Below, in pieces: positions 7,750 to 16,535 of a stretch of 34,172 bases of DNA. The first letter of the stretch is position 1. Each line of letters begins with the position of its first letter. Under the pieces are notes generated by a model. That model saw nothing but the letters and a program-made list of their open reading frames with translations, searched no databases and was not told the origin of the DNA. Position numbers and translations under genes: made by a program. This DNA comes from Gammaproteobacteria bacterium (lineage in GTDB: Bacteria; Pseudomonadota; Gammaproteobacteria; Steroidobacterales; Steroidobacteraceae): positions 1 to 34,172 of the forward strand of contig JAQGOF010000088.1 in the NCBI GenBank assembly GCA_028293745.1. Reading direction: 5' to 3'.

Positions 7750-9186
7750 ATGAGCGCCACCTATATCCCAACCTGGGACCCGATGTACGGGCGAGGCGAC
7801 GTCGTCGTTCCTCTCATACACCTCGCGTTGGCTGTCGGGGTCACCATTCATGTGCTGCTGACCAAACGCGAGGCGGGGTCGAGTGTTTCCTGGATCGGCC
7901 TCGCATGGCTCGCACCTATTCTCGGCAGCGTGCTTTACCTGTTATTGGGCATCAACAGAGTACGGCGGCGCGCTTTGAACCTTCGCCGCCCGCGCCCAGC
8001 CGCCCGGATCGCGAAGTCGGCACGAGAGTCGAAGCGCGATGACCACCTGGCGCCACTCGAACGAGCCGGGCAACGCATCACCGGGCGACCAGCCGAGGAC
8101 GGAAATGACATCCGCATACTGCGAAACGGTGACAACGCCTATCCGCAAATGCTATCCGCCATCGAAGCGGCCCGACACGGCATTGCACTGTCGAGCTACA
8201 TCTTTCGCGCCGATGCTGCCGGGAACGAATTCATAGAAGCGCTCATCCGGGCAAAGCAGCGCGGCGTCGAGGTTCGGGTGCTCATCGACGGCTACGGCGG
8301 AGGATACTTCACGTCGTTCACTTATCGCCGCCTGCGTCGCGCAGGTGTTCCCGCTGCACGGTTCCTCCACTCGCCCCTTCCCTGGCGGATGCCGTTCCTC
8401 AATTTGCGCAGTCACAAGAAAATTCTCGGCATCGACGGCCGGGTCGTATTTACCGGCGGACTCAACATCGGCGCGGAGAACCTGATACAGCGTCACCCGC
8501 GCCATCCGGTAATCGACACTCATTTCAGGTTCGAAGGTCCCGTCGTCGCACAACTGATCGAAGTCTTTGCGGCTGACTGGCTGTTCGCAACCGCAGAGCG
8601 CCTGTCGGGCGATCTATGGTTTCCGCCGCTCACCCCCGTCGGCGACAGCACCGCCCGCGTCGTGACTTCGGGTCCGGACAATGACCTGGAAAAGATCGAG
8701 TTCGTGATTCTGGAAGCGCTCGGCTGCGCGCGAGCTTCGGTCAGGATCATGACGCCCTACTTCCTGCCGGACGAGCGGATCATCACAGCGCTCTCACTGG
8801 CGGCCTACCGGGGCGTAGAAGTTGACCTGGTCCTGCCCGAGCACAGCAATCATCCGACCGTTGACTGGGGCTCACGGGTACAGATGGCCCCGTTGCTGAC
8901 AGCCGGCTGCCGCATCTGGACTTACCCGGCCCCTTTCAATCACTCGAAGCTGATGAGCGTCGACGGCCTCTGGGCGCTGGTTGGCAGTGCCAACTGGGAT
9001 GTGCGCAGTTTCCGGCTCAACTTCGAGCTGGACCTGGAGATCTACCATTCCGGCGTCGTCCGGCAGGTCGACGAGCTCATCACCGCACACCAGGGCACGC
9101 GGATCAGCGCGAGCGAGCTCAGCAGCCGCCCCCTTCCGTTGCGCCTCAGAGACGGCGCTGCGCGGCTGCTGGTGCCTTACTTGTAA
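7750..9186 (+). CDS. cls: Cardiolipin synthase (phospholipase D family)
   Basis: From the ATG at 7750 the protein is 478 residues. Two N-terminal membrane helices (about 17-37 and 47-68) are followed by a basic stretch and two phospholipase-D domains. Both HKD motifs are complete: His222-x-Lys224-x4-Asp229 with VFTGGLNIG behind it, and His398-x-Lys400-x4-Asp405 with GSANWD behind it. Enzymes of this type condense two phosphatidylglycerols to cardiolipin at the inner membrane. A longer frame beginning at 7663 would overlap yheS by 77 bp and adds a highly basic leader, so 7750 is preferred. The 3' end overlaps the convergent dehydrogenase gene by 10 bp. Confidence 0.9.
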   Translation: MSATYIPTWDPMYGRGDVVVPLIHLALAVGVTIHVLLTKREAGSSVSWIGLAWLAPILGSVLYLLLGINRVRRRALNLRRPRPAARIAKSARESKRDDHLAPLERAGQRITGRPAEDGNDIRILRNGDNAYPQMLSAIEAARHGIALSSYIFRADAAGNEFIEALIRAKQRGVEVRVLIDGYGGGYFTSFTYRRLRRAGVPAARFLHSPLPWRMPFLNLRSHKKILGIDGRVVFTGGLNIGAENLIQRHPRHPVIDTHFRFEGPVVAQLIEVFAADWLFATAERLSGDLWFPPLTPVGDSTARVVTSGPDNDLEKIEFVILEALGCARASVRIMTPYFLPDERIITALSLAAYRGVEVDLVLPEHSNHPTVDWGSRVQMAPLLTAGCRIWTYPAPFNHSKLMSVDGLWALVGSANWDVRSFRLNFELDLEIYHSGVVRQVDELITAHQGTRISASELSSRPLPLRLRDGAARLLVPYL

Positions 9187-11318
9187 GCCTTCCAGGCCTG
9201 ATCGATCAGGTAGGCATGGATGTTCTCGACATCGTGCTCCGTGAGCACGTCGTCGAACGATTCCATACCAGTCGGCGCCACGGCACCGCGCAGCACGATG
9301 TCCTTGAACATTGCATGCAGGCCCGGAGAAAGATTGCGCAGGTCAGGCGTCACACTTGCCCCGAGCACGTGACAGCGTGAGCACTCCTGGACGAACTTGA
9401 CCTCGCCAACGCGGATGCTTTCGTTGGTCGCAGTCTGTTCCGGCGGTTTTTCCAGCGGCGCAAGTGCGCGTGGCGCCGGAGCAGGTACAGCGGGACCGCC
9501 CAATTTGAATGCGATGATGCGATTGACGTTCTGATACTTGGACGCTGCGCTGCTCGGGGGAATGGTGCCCACGGTGATCGCGGCTCCGCCGTAGCCCGCT
9601 TGCACGGCAACGAACTGCTCGCCCTTCACCGTATAAGTAGTCGGCGCCGCCATGATGTGGCTGCCGGTCGGAACAGTCTTGAGTACCTTGCCCGAGTCGG
9701 CCGCGTAAACCCACAGCTCGCCGTTGCCGCGTCCCTGGAACACGAGGTTGCCCGCTGTGCTCGTCACACCACCATCGTAACCGCGTATGCCGGAAGACGT
9801 CTCATGCTCCCACACGGTTTTCCTGGCCACAGGATCCCACGCGCGGATGAGCTCGCGCACCAACTTCTCCTTGCGGGTGGCGGCCATGGATTTCACATCC
9901 GGCAGCGGTCCAAACAGGGAGCGCAGATCATTCGGATCGTAACTGTCGTCCGGCATGATTCCGTTGGCGGTGAAAAATCCGTCAATGTATTTCACCGCGC
10001 CGCCATTGCGGGCCATGTCCACCCAGATGTTGGGCACGTCGAGCACGGGGATATACACCAGGTGCGTCGCAAGACTATAGGACATCGGATTCCACGTGTG
10101 CCCACCTGCCCACGACGGATATACGTTGCTCGGTTTCTTGAACCAGTCACCCTGCCCGGTCAGGATGGGCTTGCCGGTTTTCGGATCGACGCCAGATGCC
10201 CAATTGACATAGGTGTAGCTCGCGGCCGAGAGCAACTCGCCCGACTTGCGGTCCAATATGTAGAAAAAGCCGTTCTTACAGGCCTGCATGAGCGTCTGGC
10301 GGGGCTGACCATCGATCACCATGTCAGCCATGACGAGCTTCTGCACCGAGTCGAAGTCCCAGTGATCGTGTGGGGTCGTCTGGTAGTGCCACGCAAGCCG
10401 ACCGGAATCGGCATGCACCGCGAGAATCGAAGCGGTGTAGAGCTCGTCGAGATTGGAGGGACCCACTTGTCGCGGATCGTAGGGAGCTGCGTTGCCCGTA
10501 CCGAAGTAAACGAGGTCGAGCGCGGGATCGTATGCAAATCCGTCCCAGGCGGTTCCTCCTAACTTGTATTCCGGATCCCGAGGTGAATCCCACGTTCGGT
10601 CAGCTGCGGCAATCTCCGGACTTTCGTACGCGTGTCCGGGTACCGGCGGCACGGTGAACGTGCGCCACTTGAAGGCCCCCGTGGCAAGGTCATACGCAGA
10701 GACATATCCACGCACACCGCCGCGACCCATGTCAGAGCCGCCGTTCCCTATCACAACGACGCTTCCCGCTATCTGCGGCGCCCCTGTGCTCGAGTACGGC
10801 ATCGCATGATCGATGATCGTGTCCGCATCCCAGACTTTCCGGCCCGTCGCCGCATCGAGCGCATGAAGGCGCCCATCGACAGAGGCGACATACACTCTTC
10901 CTTTCCAGACGGCGACGCCACGATTGACGAGATCACAACAGGGGTGCCTGGCAGCGAGGTGGGTTGCCTGTGGGTCGTAACGCCAGATCTCCTTTCCCGT
11001 GGCTGCGTCAACTGCATACACGTAGCCCCAGGTGCCGGACGTATACATCACGCCGTCGACGACAATCGGCGTCGCCTCCTGGCCCCGGTAGGTGCCGAGA
11101 TCGTACTGCCACGCAAATCCGAGCTTGCCGACATTCTTGCTGTTGATCCGAGTCAACGGCGAGTAGTAGGTACCCTCCTGGTCGCGTCCGGTGGCGAACC
11201 AGTTGCCCGGCTCAGCCGCGGCCCCCTTCATCCGTTCGGCGTCAACAAATCCTGGTGGGCGCGCCATGCCGGCCGACGCCAGCAAAGTCATGCACACGAC
11301 CGCGCCCAGTCTTCGCAT
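9177..11318 (-). CDS. PQQ-dependent alcohol dehydrogenase with C-terminal cytochrome c (quinohemoprotein)
   Basis: From the ATG at 11318 the protein is 713 residues. A signal peptide (MRRLGAVVCMTLLASAGMA) leads into an eight-bladed PQQ propeller with repeats such as YAVDAATGKEIWRY and HALDAATGRKVWDAD. The vicinal disulfide typical of PQQ alcohol dehydrogenases is present as Cys127-Cys128 (HPCCDL), and FGTGNAAPYD and TPHDHWDFD are conserved active-site-side motifs. A cytochrome c domain closes the chain, with CSRCH at 646-650 and a likely axial Met685. Such type II enzymes oxidise alcohols in the periplasm and pass electrons to the heme. The substrate is not evident. The ATG overlaps the stop of the transporter gene (TGATG), so translation is coupled. 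The frame extending upstream to 11753 is antisense to the real transporter and was discarded. Confidence 0.9.
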   Translation of the reverse strand: MRRLGAVVCMTLLASAGMARPPGFVDAERMKGAAAEPGNWFATGRDQEGTYYSPLTRINSKNVGKLGFAWQYDLGTYRGQEATPIVVDGVMYTSGTWGYVYAVDAATGKEIWRYDPQATHLAARHPCCDLVNRGVAVWKGRVYVASVDGRLHALDAATGRKVWDADTIIDHAMPYSSTGAPQIAGSVVVIGNGGSDMGRGGVRGYVSAYDLATGAFKWRTFTVPPVPGHAYESPEIAAADRTWDSPRDPEYKLGGTAWDGFAYDPALDLVYFGTGNAAPYDPRQVGPSNLDELYTASILAVHADSGRLAWHYQTTPHDHWDFDSVQKLVMADMVIDGQPRQTLMQACKNGFFYILDRKSGELLSAASYTYVNWASGVDPKTGKPILTGQGDWFKKPSNVYPSWAGGHTWNPMSYSLATHLVYIPVLDVPNIWVDMARNGGAVKYIDGFFTANGIMPDDSYDPNDLRSLFGPLPDVKSMAATRKEKLVRELIRAWDPVARKTVWEHETSSGIRGYDGGVTSTAGNLVFQGRGNGELWVYAADSGKVLKTVPTGSHIMAAPTTYTVKGEQFVAVQAGYGGAAITVGTIPPSSAASKYQNVNRIIAFKLGGPAVPAPAPRALAPLEKPPEQTATNESIRVGEVKFVQECSRCHVLGASVTPDLRNLSPGLHAMFKDIVLRGAVAPTGMESFDDVLTEHDVENIHAYLIDQAWKAYK

Positions 11319-12820
11319 CACGTTCGTACCTGCAATCCCGCCGGAATCAAAAACTTGCCCAGGAACTCGAACACCCCGTGCGCGAACCACGCCATCAAGG
11401 CGGCCGGAATCGCACCCGTCAGAATGGTCGGTACATCGTTCAGCGAAAGCCCGGATACGATCGGCGCGCCATAACCCCCTGCCCCGACGAGCGCTGCGAG
11501 TGTTGCGGTTCCGATGCTGACGATGGTCGCTGTTTTGACACCGGCCAACAACATCGGACTGGCCAGCGGCAGCACTATACGGAACAGAATCTGGCGGCGG
11601 GTCAGTCCGAACGCCCGAGCGTTCTCCAGGTGCCGGGGATTGATGGAGCGAATACCCGTAAAAGTATTCAGGACGACAGGCAGCAGGCTGTACAGGCACA
11701 ATGCCACGAGCGCAGGCTTCGTCCCAACGCCAAACAGTGGAATCAGGAAGCACAACAGGGCGAGTGACGGCACCGTCTGGATCATGGCGCTCAGGAGCAG
11801 AATGGCCTGCCCGGCCGCGCGAAACCGCACCGCGGCAATGCCCAGCGGCACGCCGATGACGATCGAGAACACCAGCGAGATTGCAACCAGCGACAGATGC
11901 TCGAGCGTCCGGCGCGCGATCCCTCCACCAAGGCTGTCCGACACGCGCGCCTGTGCGCCCCGGAAATCCGCAGCAATCTGGGCGAGGCTCTTCTTTTCTA
12001 TGTCAGCCTTGGCATTCATGTCGAGCATCGTGTTCTCATCGATGGTGCCTTCGAGGCGGCGCAACGCCTCCCACTGCGCGGGATATCGGTCCACGAACGC
12101 TTTGCGCGCCACCCATACCGCCTGGTAGACCGGGAAATAATTGAGGTCATCCCGCAGCACGCGCAGGTTGAATTTGCGGATCTTCGCATCCGTCGAATAG
12201 ACATCGATCACATCCACCGCATTCTGATCGATGGCCTGGTAAGTCAGGCTGTGCTCCATGCGATTGACGTTTTTCTGATTGAGCTCGAGATGGTACTTCG
12301 CGGCGAGCCCCGGATAGCCATCGGCCCGGTCCATGAACTCGTAGCTGAACGCCGCCCGCAAGGTGGATTTCAACCTGGCGAGGTCGCTCACGGTCCTCAG
12401 ATCGTTGTCTTGCGCGAACTTCTCGCGCACCGCAAGGGCGTACGTATTGTTGAATCCCAGCGGGTTTGACATGACCAGGCCCAACTTCAGGAGCGCCGCC
12501 TGGATCTGTTCCTGGGACTTCAGTTGCGGGTTCTTGATGATGGCTTCAGTCAGCGTCCCCGTGTAGTCCGCGTAGACATCGATCGCACCGGTGGTCAGCG
12601 ACTGGAACAGAATTCCCGTGCTGCCCATCCCGAGCTTGCGGGTGACCGGCACAGGCGGTGAGGAGGCTTCGATTGTCTGCGCCGCAAGCTCGCCGAGCAC
12701 ATACCCTTCAGTGAATATCTTGGAGCCCACCACGATGGTTTGGGCCGAATGCGCGTTTTGACATCCGATCGCGCACAGCAGCGTTGCAAGGCACAGGATC
12801 CGGGCAGTACTCACCTTCAT
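11318..12820 (-). CDS. Osmoprotectant-type ABC transporter, binding protein fused to permease
   Basis: In this 500-residue fusion the binding domain comes first. A signal sequence (MKVSTARILC..., probable cleavage after HSA at 26) precedes an OpuAC/OsmX-like solute-binding domain (about 27-290), with TIVVGSKIFTEGYVLGELAAQ and DVIDVYSTDAKI matching the glycine betaine/choline class. A permease domain of about five to six helices follows from about 305, with an EAA-type coupling loop ENARAFGLTRRQILFRIVLP. Known fused systems more often place the permease first, so the order is notable. It would take up a quaternary amine or related compatible solute. ATGA overlap with the upstream ATPase gene and TGATG overlap with the PQQ dehydrogenase gene tie all three together. 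Confidence 0.87.
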   Translation of the reverse strand: MKVSTARILCLATLLCAIGCQNAHSAQTIVVGSKIFTEGYVLGELAAQTIEASSPPVPVTRKLGMGSTGILFQSLTTGAIDVYADYTGTLTEAIIKNPQLKSQEQIQAALLKLGLVMSNPLGFNNTYALAVREKFAQDNDLRTVSDLARLKSTLRAAFSYEFMDRADGYPGLAAKYHLELNQKNVNRMEHSLTYQAIDQNAVDVIDVYSTDAKIRKFNLRVLRDDLNYFPVYQAVWVARKAFVDRYPAQWEALRRLEGTIDENTMLDMNAKADIEKKSLAQIAADFRGAQARVSDSLGGGIARRTLEHLSLVAISLVFSIVIGVPLGIAAVRFRAAGQAILLLSAMIQTVPSLALLCFLIPLFGVGTKPALVALCLYSLLPVVLNTFTGIRSINPRHLENARAFGLTRRQILFRIVLPLASPMLLAGVKTATIVSIGTATLAALVGAGGYGAPIVSGLSLNDVPTILTGAIPAALMAWFAHGVFEFLGKFLIPAGLQVRT

Positions 12821-13563
12821 GCCACTGCTCCAACGTCAGGTAACGTGCGCTGAGCGTTGATGAACAAACTGACAAACGGGTCGGCCGGCTCGAGCAGCAG
12901 CTGGCGATAGGTGCCCGTCTGAATGACGCGCCCCTCGTGCAGCAGGGTAATGCACTCGGCGAGAAACACAGCCTCGCCAAGATCGTGAGTCACGAGCAGC
13001 ACCGTCTTTCCCAGGCGTTGAAAGATCGACTTCAGCTCCTGTTGCAGGCTGCTGCGGATCAGAGGATCCAGCGCCGCCATCGGCTCATCGAGCAGCATCA
13101 CGGGCGGATCCATCATTGCGGCGCGCATGATGGCCACGCGCTGTTTCTGCCCGCCACTCATCTCATGGGGAAAGCGCTCCAGGATGGCCGGGTCCAGATC
13201 AACGAGGGCGCGCAGCTCCTCGACCCGGCTTGCGATCCTCGCGGCCGGCCAGTTCCGCAATCCGGGAACCAGCGCCACGTTCTGCCGGCCGCTGATGTGG
13301 GGAAACAGCCCGCCATCCTGCGGAACGTACCCGATCCGGTCGGCCCACTCGGTCGGTGTGAATGACAGCAGCGCCTGGTCATTGATCTTGACGTAGCCCT
13401 TGTCGAAGGGGATCAGTCCCAGCGTCAGGCGCAACAGCGTCGTCTTTCCCGAGCCGCTCGAACCGATGAGCGCATGCGTGACGCCGTGCGGGACCGACAG
13501 GCTCACATCCGACAGAACGGTCCTGCCCTCGAAGGACTTATAGATGTGTTCCAGCTTGAGCAT
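12817..13563 (-). CDS. Osmoprotectant-type ABC transporter ATP-binding subunit
   Basis: The 248-residue ATPase has Walker A GSSGSGKT (34-41), signature MSGGQKQR (135-142), Walker B VMLLDEP (155-161) and switch His193. It resembles the ATPases of glycine betaine/choline importers (ProV/OpuCA) but lacks their C-terminal CBS domains and so probably lacks their ionic-strength sensing module. ATG 13563 is preferred: the longer frame runs through the divergent oxidase gene. Its stop overlaps the start of the binding-protein/permease gene by 4 bp (ATGA). It is the first gene of the three-gene operon, and 150 bp separate it from the divergent oxidase gene. Confidence 0.88.
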   Translation of the reverse strand: MLKLEHIYKSFEGRTVLSDVSLSVPHGVTHALIGSSGSGKTTLLRLTLGLIPFDKGYVKINDQALLSFTPTEWADRIGYVPQDGGLFPHISGRQNVALVPGLRNWPAARIASRVEELRALVDLDPAILERFPHEMSGGQKQRVAIMRAAMMDPPVMLLDEPMAALDPLIRSSLQQELKSIFQRLGKTVLLVTHDLGEAVFLAECITLLHEGRVIQTGTYRQLLLEPADPFVSLFINAQRTLPDVGAVA

Positions 13564-13713
13564 TTGACGGGGGCGCCTAGCCCTGTGCGGTTCTGTCGGA
13601 CGAGACGTGAGGTTGGTAAAATGAGCACACAGCTGCCCCATACCTTGCGAAGGACGACGAGTTGAAGTGTAACGCATCCAGGCCCTTTTCAGTCCCACCC
13701 GCGGGGCAATGAA

Positions 13714-15027
13714 GTGGCACTCGGGCGGCGAGCGTTTCTCAAGCTGTCGGGCGCTGCTGCGATCGGGCCGTGCCTCGAGCCGCTCGCGGACGCTGCGCCA
13801 CCAGTAGTACCGCAGACTGATCCAACCCACGTTCTGCGGATCCGCAAGGCGCGCGTTGAATTGGCTCCTGGCCGCCTCATCACGACGCTGACTTACGACG
13901 GGCGGCTTCCGGGTCCGCTGCTGAGAGCGACTGTTGGACAGTCCATGCGGGTTGATGTCCACAACGAGACCGACTCGGCGGAGCGGATCTATTGGCACGG
14001 GCAAGGCAGCGCCCTGGACGCGGCCGCGTGCGTTCCCGCTCACTCCATGCGCCGCATGGAACTCACGCCGACCCGCCCTGGACTGTATTTCTATCACTCG
14101 CATGTGATTGCGGCCGCGAATCTCGACGCCGGTCTGTACAGTGGACAAGCCGGTGGGCTACTGGTCGAGGGCGAAAGCAGGCCCACCCATTTCGATCGCG
14201 AATGGGTCGTCGTACTCAAAGAGTGCGAACCGTTCATACGCCGCACGCGGCGGGGCTGCGAAATCGGCTACCGCTCGGTCACCCTCAACGGGCGCATGCC
14301 CGGCCATGGCGTCCCCACGCGAATCAACTCCGGTGAGCGCGTGTTACTGCACCTGTTGAACGCCAGCGCAACAGAGCCGCACAGCCTTGCGCTCCCCGGC
14401 CACTCATTTGAAGTGATCGCGCTGGATGGCAATCCTGTGCCCTCACCTACGAGGGTTACCACGCTGCAGGTGAGCCCGGCAGAGCGGATCTCGGCCATTA
14501 TCGAGGCGCCGGCGGGTCTGCACGCACCGGCTGAGTGGATCGTGCGCGACGCGGGCACTGCAGGCTGGGATTACACTCGCGTCGGCGTCGGCGTCGGGTT
14601 CGGCGTCGGCTCCGGGTTCGGCTCCGACTCCGGCAGGACTGGGAAACCCGATGCCATCCTCGACATGGTGTTGACTCGACATGATGCAGCGCGCAGCGGC
14701 TTCAACAGTTGGTCCATCAACGGCGCGAGCTTCTCGGCGACCGACCCGCGCCCCCTGTTCCACGTGCGCTGCGGGCTGCGCTACCGGCTGCGGATCCGCA
14801 ACACCAGTGACGAGATCCTCCCGTTGCATTTGCAACGCCATCGGCTGGAGATCGTGCAAGTGGCCGGCACACCGACCGCCGGAGTTCTCAAAGACGTGGT
14901 GACTGTCGATCCTCATCAGCAACTGGAAGTTGACTTCGTCGCAGACAGCGGAGGGCCCGCCCTCTTCTACTGCACGAGACAGCTGCACCGGGACTTTGGC
15001 CTCATGGCGCTCATCGAGTTGACTTGA
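13714..15027 (+). CDS. Tat-exported multicopper-oxidase-like protein with degenerate copper sites
   Basis: A GTG start (GGGG at 13703-13706) gives 437 residues. A Tat signal (GRRAFLKLSGAAAIG) precedes three cupredoxin-like domains. Copper motifs are partly lost. Motif 1 reads YWHG (93-96) instead of HWHG; motif 2 FYHSH (126-130) is intact; motif 3 reads LPLHLQRH (369-376) instead of HPxHLHGH. Motif 4 reads YCTRQLH (419-425) instead of HCHxxxH, keeping only Cys420 and His425. Full laccase activity therefore looks unlikely; a non-enzymatic role as in E. coli FtsP/SufI, or an altered copper site, is possible. A Gly/Val/Ser tract at about 290-310 comes from short DNA repeats. The gene overlaps the convergent amidohydrolase gene by 17 bp. 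Confidence 0.8.
   Translation: MALGRRAFLKLSGAAAIGPCLEPLADAAPPVVPQTDPTHVLRIRKARVELAPGRLITTLTYDGRLPGPLLRATVGQSMRVDVHNETDSAERIYWHGQGSALDAAACVPAHSMRRMELTPTRPGLYFYHSHVIAAANLDAGLYSGQAGGLLVEGESRPTHFDREWVVVLKECEPFIRRTRRGCEIGYRSVTLNGRMPGHGVPTRINSGERVLLHLLNASATEPHSLALPGHSFEVIALDGNPVPSPTRVTTLQVSPAERISAIIEAPAGLHAPAEWIVRDAGTAGWDYTRVGVGVGFGVGSGFGSDSGRTGKPDAILDMVLTRHDAARSGFNSWSINGASFSATDPRPLFHVRCGLRYRLRIRNTSDEILPLHLQRHRLEIVQVAGTPTAGVLKDVVTVDPHQQLEVDFVADSGGPALFYCTRQLHRDFGLMALIELT
14581..14635 (+). repeat. Short GC-rich tandem repeat inside the oxidase gene
   Basis: Imperfect hexamer-type repeats of the form GGCGTCGG / GGGTTCGG / GGCTCCGG run through the coding frame and encode a Gly-Val-Phe-Ser tract (GVGVGFGVGSGFGSDSG). 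The tract interrupts the region between the second and third cupredoxin domains, keeps the frame, and is a likely site of length variation by slippage. Confidence 0.6.
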
Positions 15028-16321
15028 AGACCACCCCGTCCTTCATCACAAACTCCACCTTCTCGAGCACGCGAATGTCCTCGAGCGGGTTGCCCGACAC
15101 CGCTACCAGGTCCGCGAATGCGCCTGGCGCGACGACGCCCAGCTCGCCCCGCTTGCCGAGCAGTTCCGCCGCCCGCGAGGTTGCTGACTGAATCGCCTGC
15201 ATCGGTGTCATGCCGAATTCCACTTCGCGCGCAAACTCCTGCGCAATCGGATCCGTCCACACAAAGCCACCCACGTCCGTGCCGAACGCAATCTTCACGC
15301 CGGCATGCAGCGCCTTCTGAAACGAAACTCCGTGGAGGGCCACCCGCTTGCGATCGCGCATGCCCGACTCAGTGTCTGGCGGATCTGGGTCGTAGTAGTA
15401 CACCGCGAGCGTTGGGACATACCACGTACCTTGTTTGATCATCTGGGCGATCTGGGCATCCGAAAGCTCCAGACCGTGCTCGATCGAGTCACAGCCGCCG
15501 TCCAGCGCACGCTGCAGGCCCAGGCCATTGTAGGCATGACAAGCTACCTTTTTGCGCCAACCGTGTGCTTCGTCCACGATCGCTTTGAGCTCTTCCAGCG
15601 TCAACGTAGGTTGCGAGACAAGGTCGCCCCGCTCGTCCACCCACGAGCGATGTGTCATGTAGACCTTGACCCAATCGGCACCGTTGTCGAGCTGCTCGCG
15701 AGCCGCTTTGCGCGCCTCGACAGGCCCGTCGATCAACTGTGCGCCCTTGGGGACCGTGATCTCCGGAGCGTAATTCTCCAGCGGGTAACCTCCAGTCGAA
15801 GAAATCGCACGGGTCACAACGAACATGCGGGGTCCCGGTATGTAACCTTCGTTGATGGCCTTCTTGATACCGACGTCGCCGTATCCTGCACCTTCGGTCT
15901 CGACGTCCCGGATCGTCGTGAAACCCTGTTCCAGTGCACGCCTCGCAGCGACCGTGGCGCGCGCCACCCTGAAGGATGCCGGGAACTTCAATAGCTGCAC
16001 GTCGTACCCGCCGGCGGCAGGCACCTCTCCCTGTAGAAAGATGTGCGTGTGTGTATCGATGAGCCCGGGAAGAACGGTGGCACTACCAAGGTCGATGAGG
16101 TGCACGCCCTGCGGCAGCGGATGCGAGCCCGCCGGACTGACTTCGACTATGCGGTTCCCGTGGATGACGATGTCCTGGTTGCGCCGGGCTTGCGCACTTG
16201 CGCCGTCGATGAGCACCTGGGCCCGAACGACCGTGATGGGCTCATCCGCCACGCAGAGACGCGAAACGCACAAAACGATCGAGCCCAGGCACATTGCGAG
16301 CCGCCATGTTCCAGCCGGCAT
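15011..16321 (-). CDS. Secreted metal-dependent amidohydrolase (prolidase-annotated / imidazolonepropionase-like)
   Basis: The protein is 436 residues from ATG 16321, which has GGGGGAG 5 nt ahead. A signal peptide (MPAGTWRLAMCLGSIVLCVSRLCVA) precedes an amidohydrolase TIM barrel. The binuclear metal site is complete: His91 and His93 (THTH), Lys219 (WVKVY, expected to be carboxylated), His262, His282 and Asp349 (FGTD). The subfamily is often annotated as Xaa-Pro dipeptidase, but from memory characterised relatives instead cleave dipeptides with a C-terminal Arg or Lys. A paralogue sits in the cyanophycin operon at 23599-24855. It lies divergent from ybjQ across 214 bp with no evident gene. Confidence 0.85.
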   Translation of the reverse strand: MPAGTWRLAMCLGSIVLCVSRLCVADEPITVVRAQVLIDGASAQARRNQDIVIHGNRIVEVSPAGSHPLPQGVHLIDLGSATVLPGLIDTHTHIFLQGEVPAAGGYDVQLLKFPASFRVARATVAARRALEQGFTTIRDVETEGAGYGDVGIKKAINEGYIPGPRMFVVTRAISSTGGYPLENYAPEITVPKGAQLIDGPVEARKAAREQLDNGADWVKVYMTHRSWVDERGDLVSQPTLTLEELKAIVDEAHGWRKKVACHAYNGLGLQRALDGGCDSIEHGLELSDAQIAQMIKQGTWYVPTLAVYYYDPDPPDTESGMRDRKRVALHGVSFQKALHAGVKIAFGTDVGGFVWTDPIAQEFAREVEFGMTPMQAIQSATSRAAELLGKRGELGVVAPGAFADLVAVSGNPLEDIRVLEKVEFVMKDGVVFKSTR

Positions 16322-16535
16322 AGGCACTCCCCCGTGTTTCAGCTCATCATGCCTGCTCGAACGGGCGGTTCCAATGGGGACTGTCAGAACATCTCGAAAC
16401 TTCCGGGGGCGAGTAGTCAGGGCGCGTGGCCTGTGCGGACATACGCATCGGCGTATTCGGCGCCAGGAATGGACCGACAACCCGATAACGACCGTCTGGC
16501 TGTAGTATGAGAAACCCGCCGCCACGAGGTGAGCC

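Noticed and set aside
9600..10562. 320-residue plus-strand frame
   Set aside because: It lies opposite the PQQ dehydrogenase propeller; no domain or ribosome site, a GC-rich shadow frame.
11319..11753. 145-residue N-terminal extension of the PQQ dehydrogenase frame
   Set aside because: It overlaps the permease coding region on the same strand in another frame; the signal peptide starts at the ATG at 11318.
13564..14148. Long N-terminal extension of the ABC ATPase frame
   Set aside because: It is antisense to the multicopper-oxidase-like gene and has no family similarity; the canonical ATPase start is at 13563.
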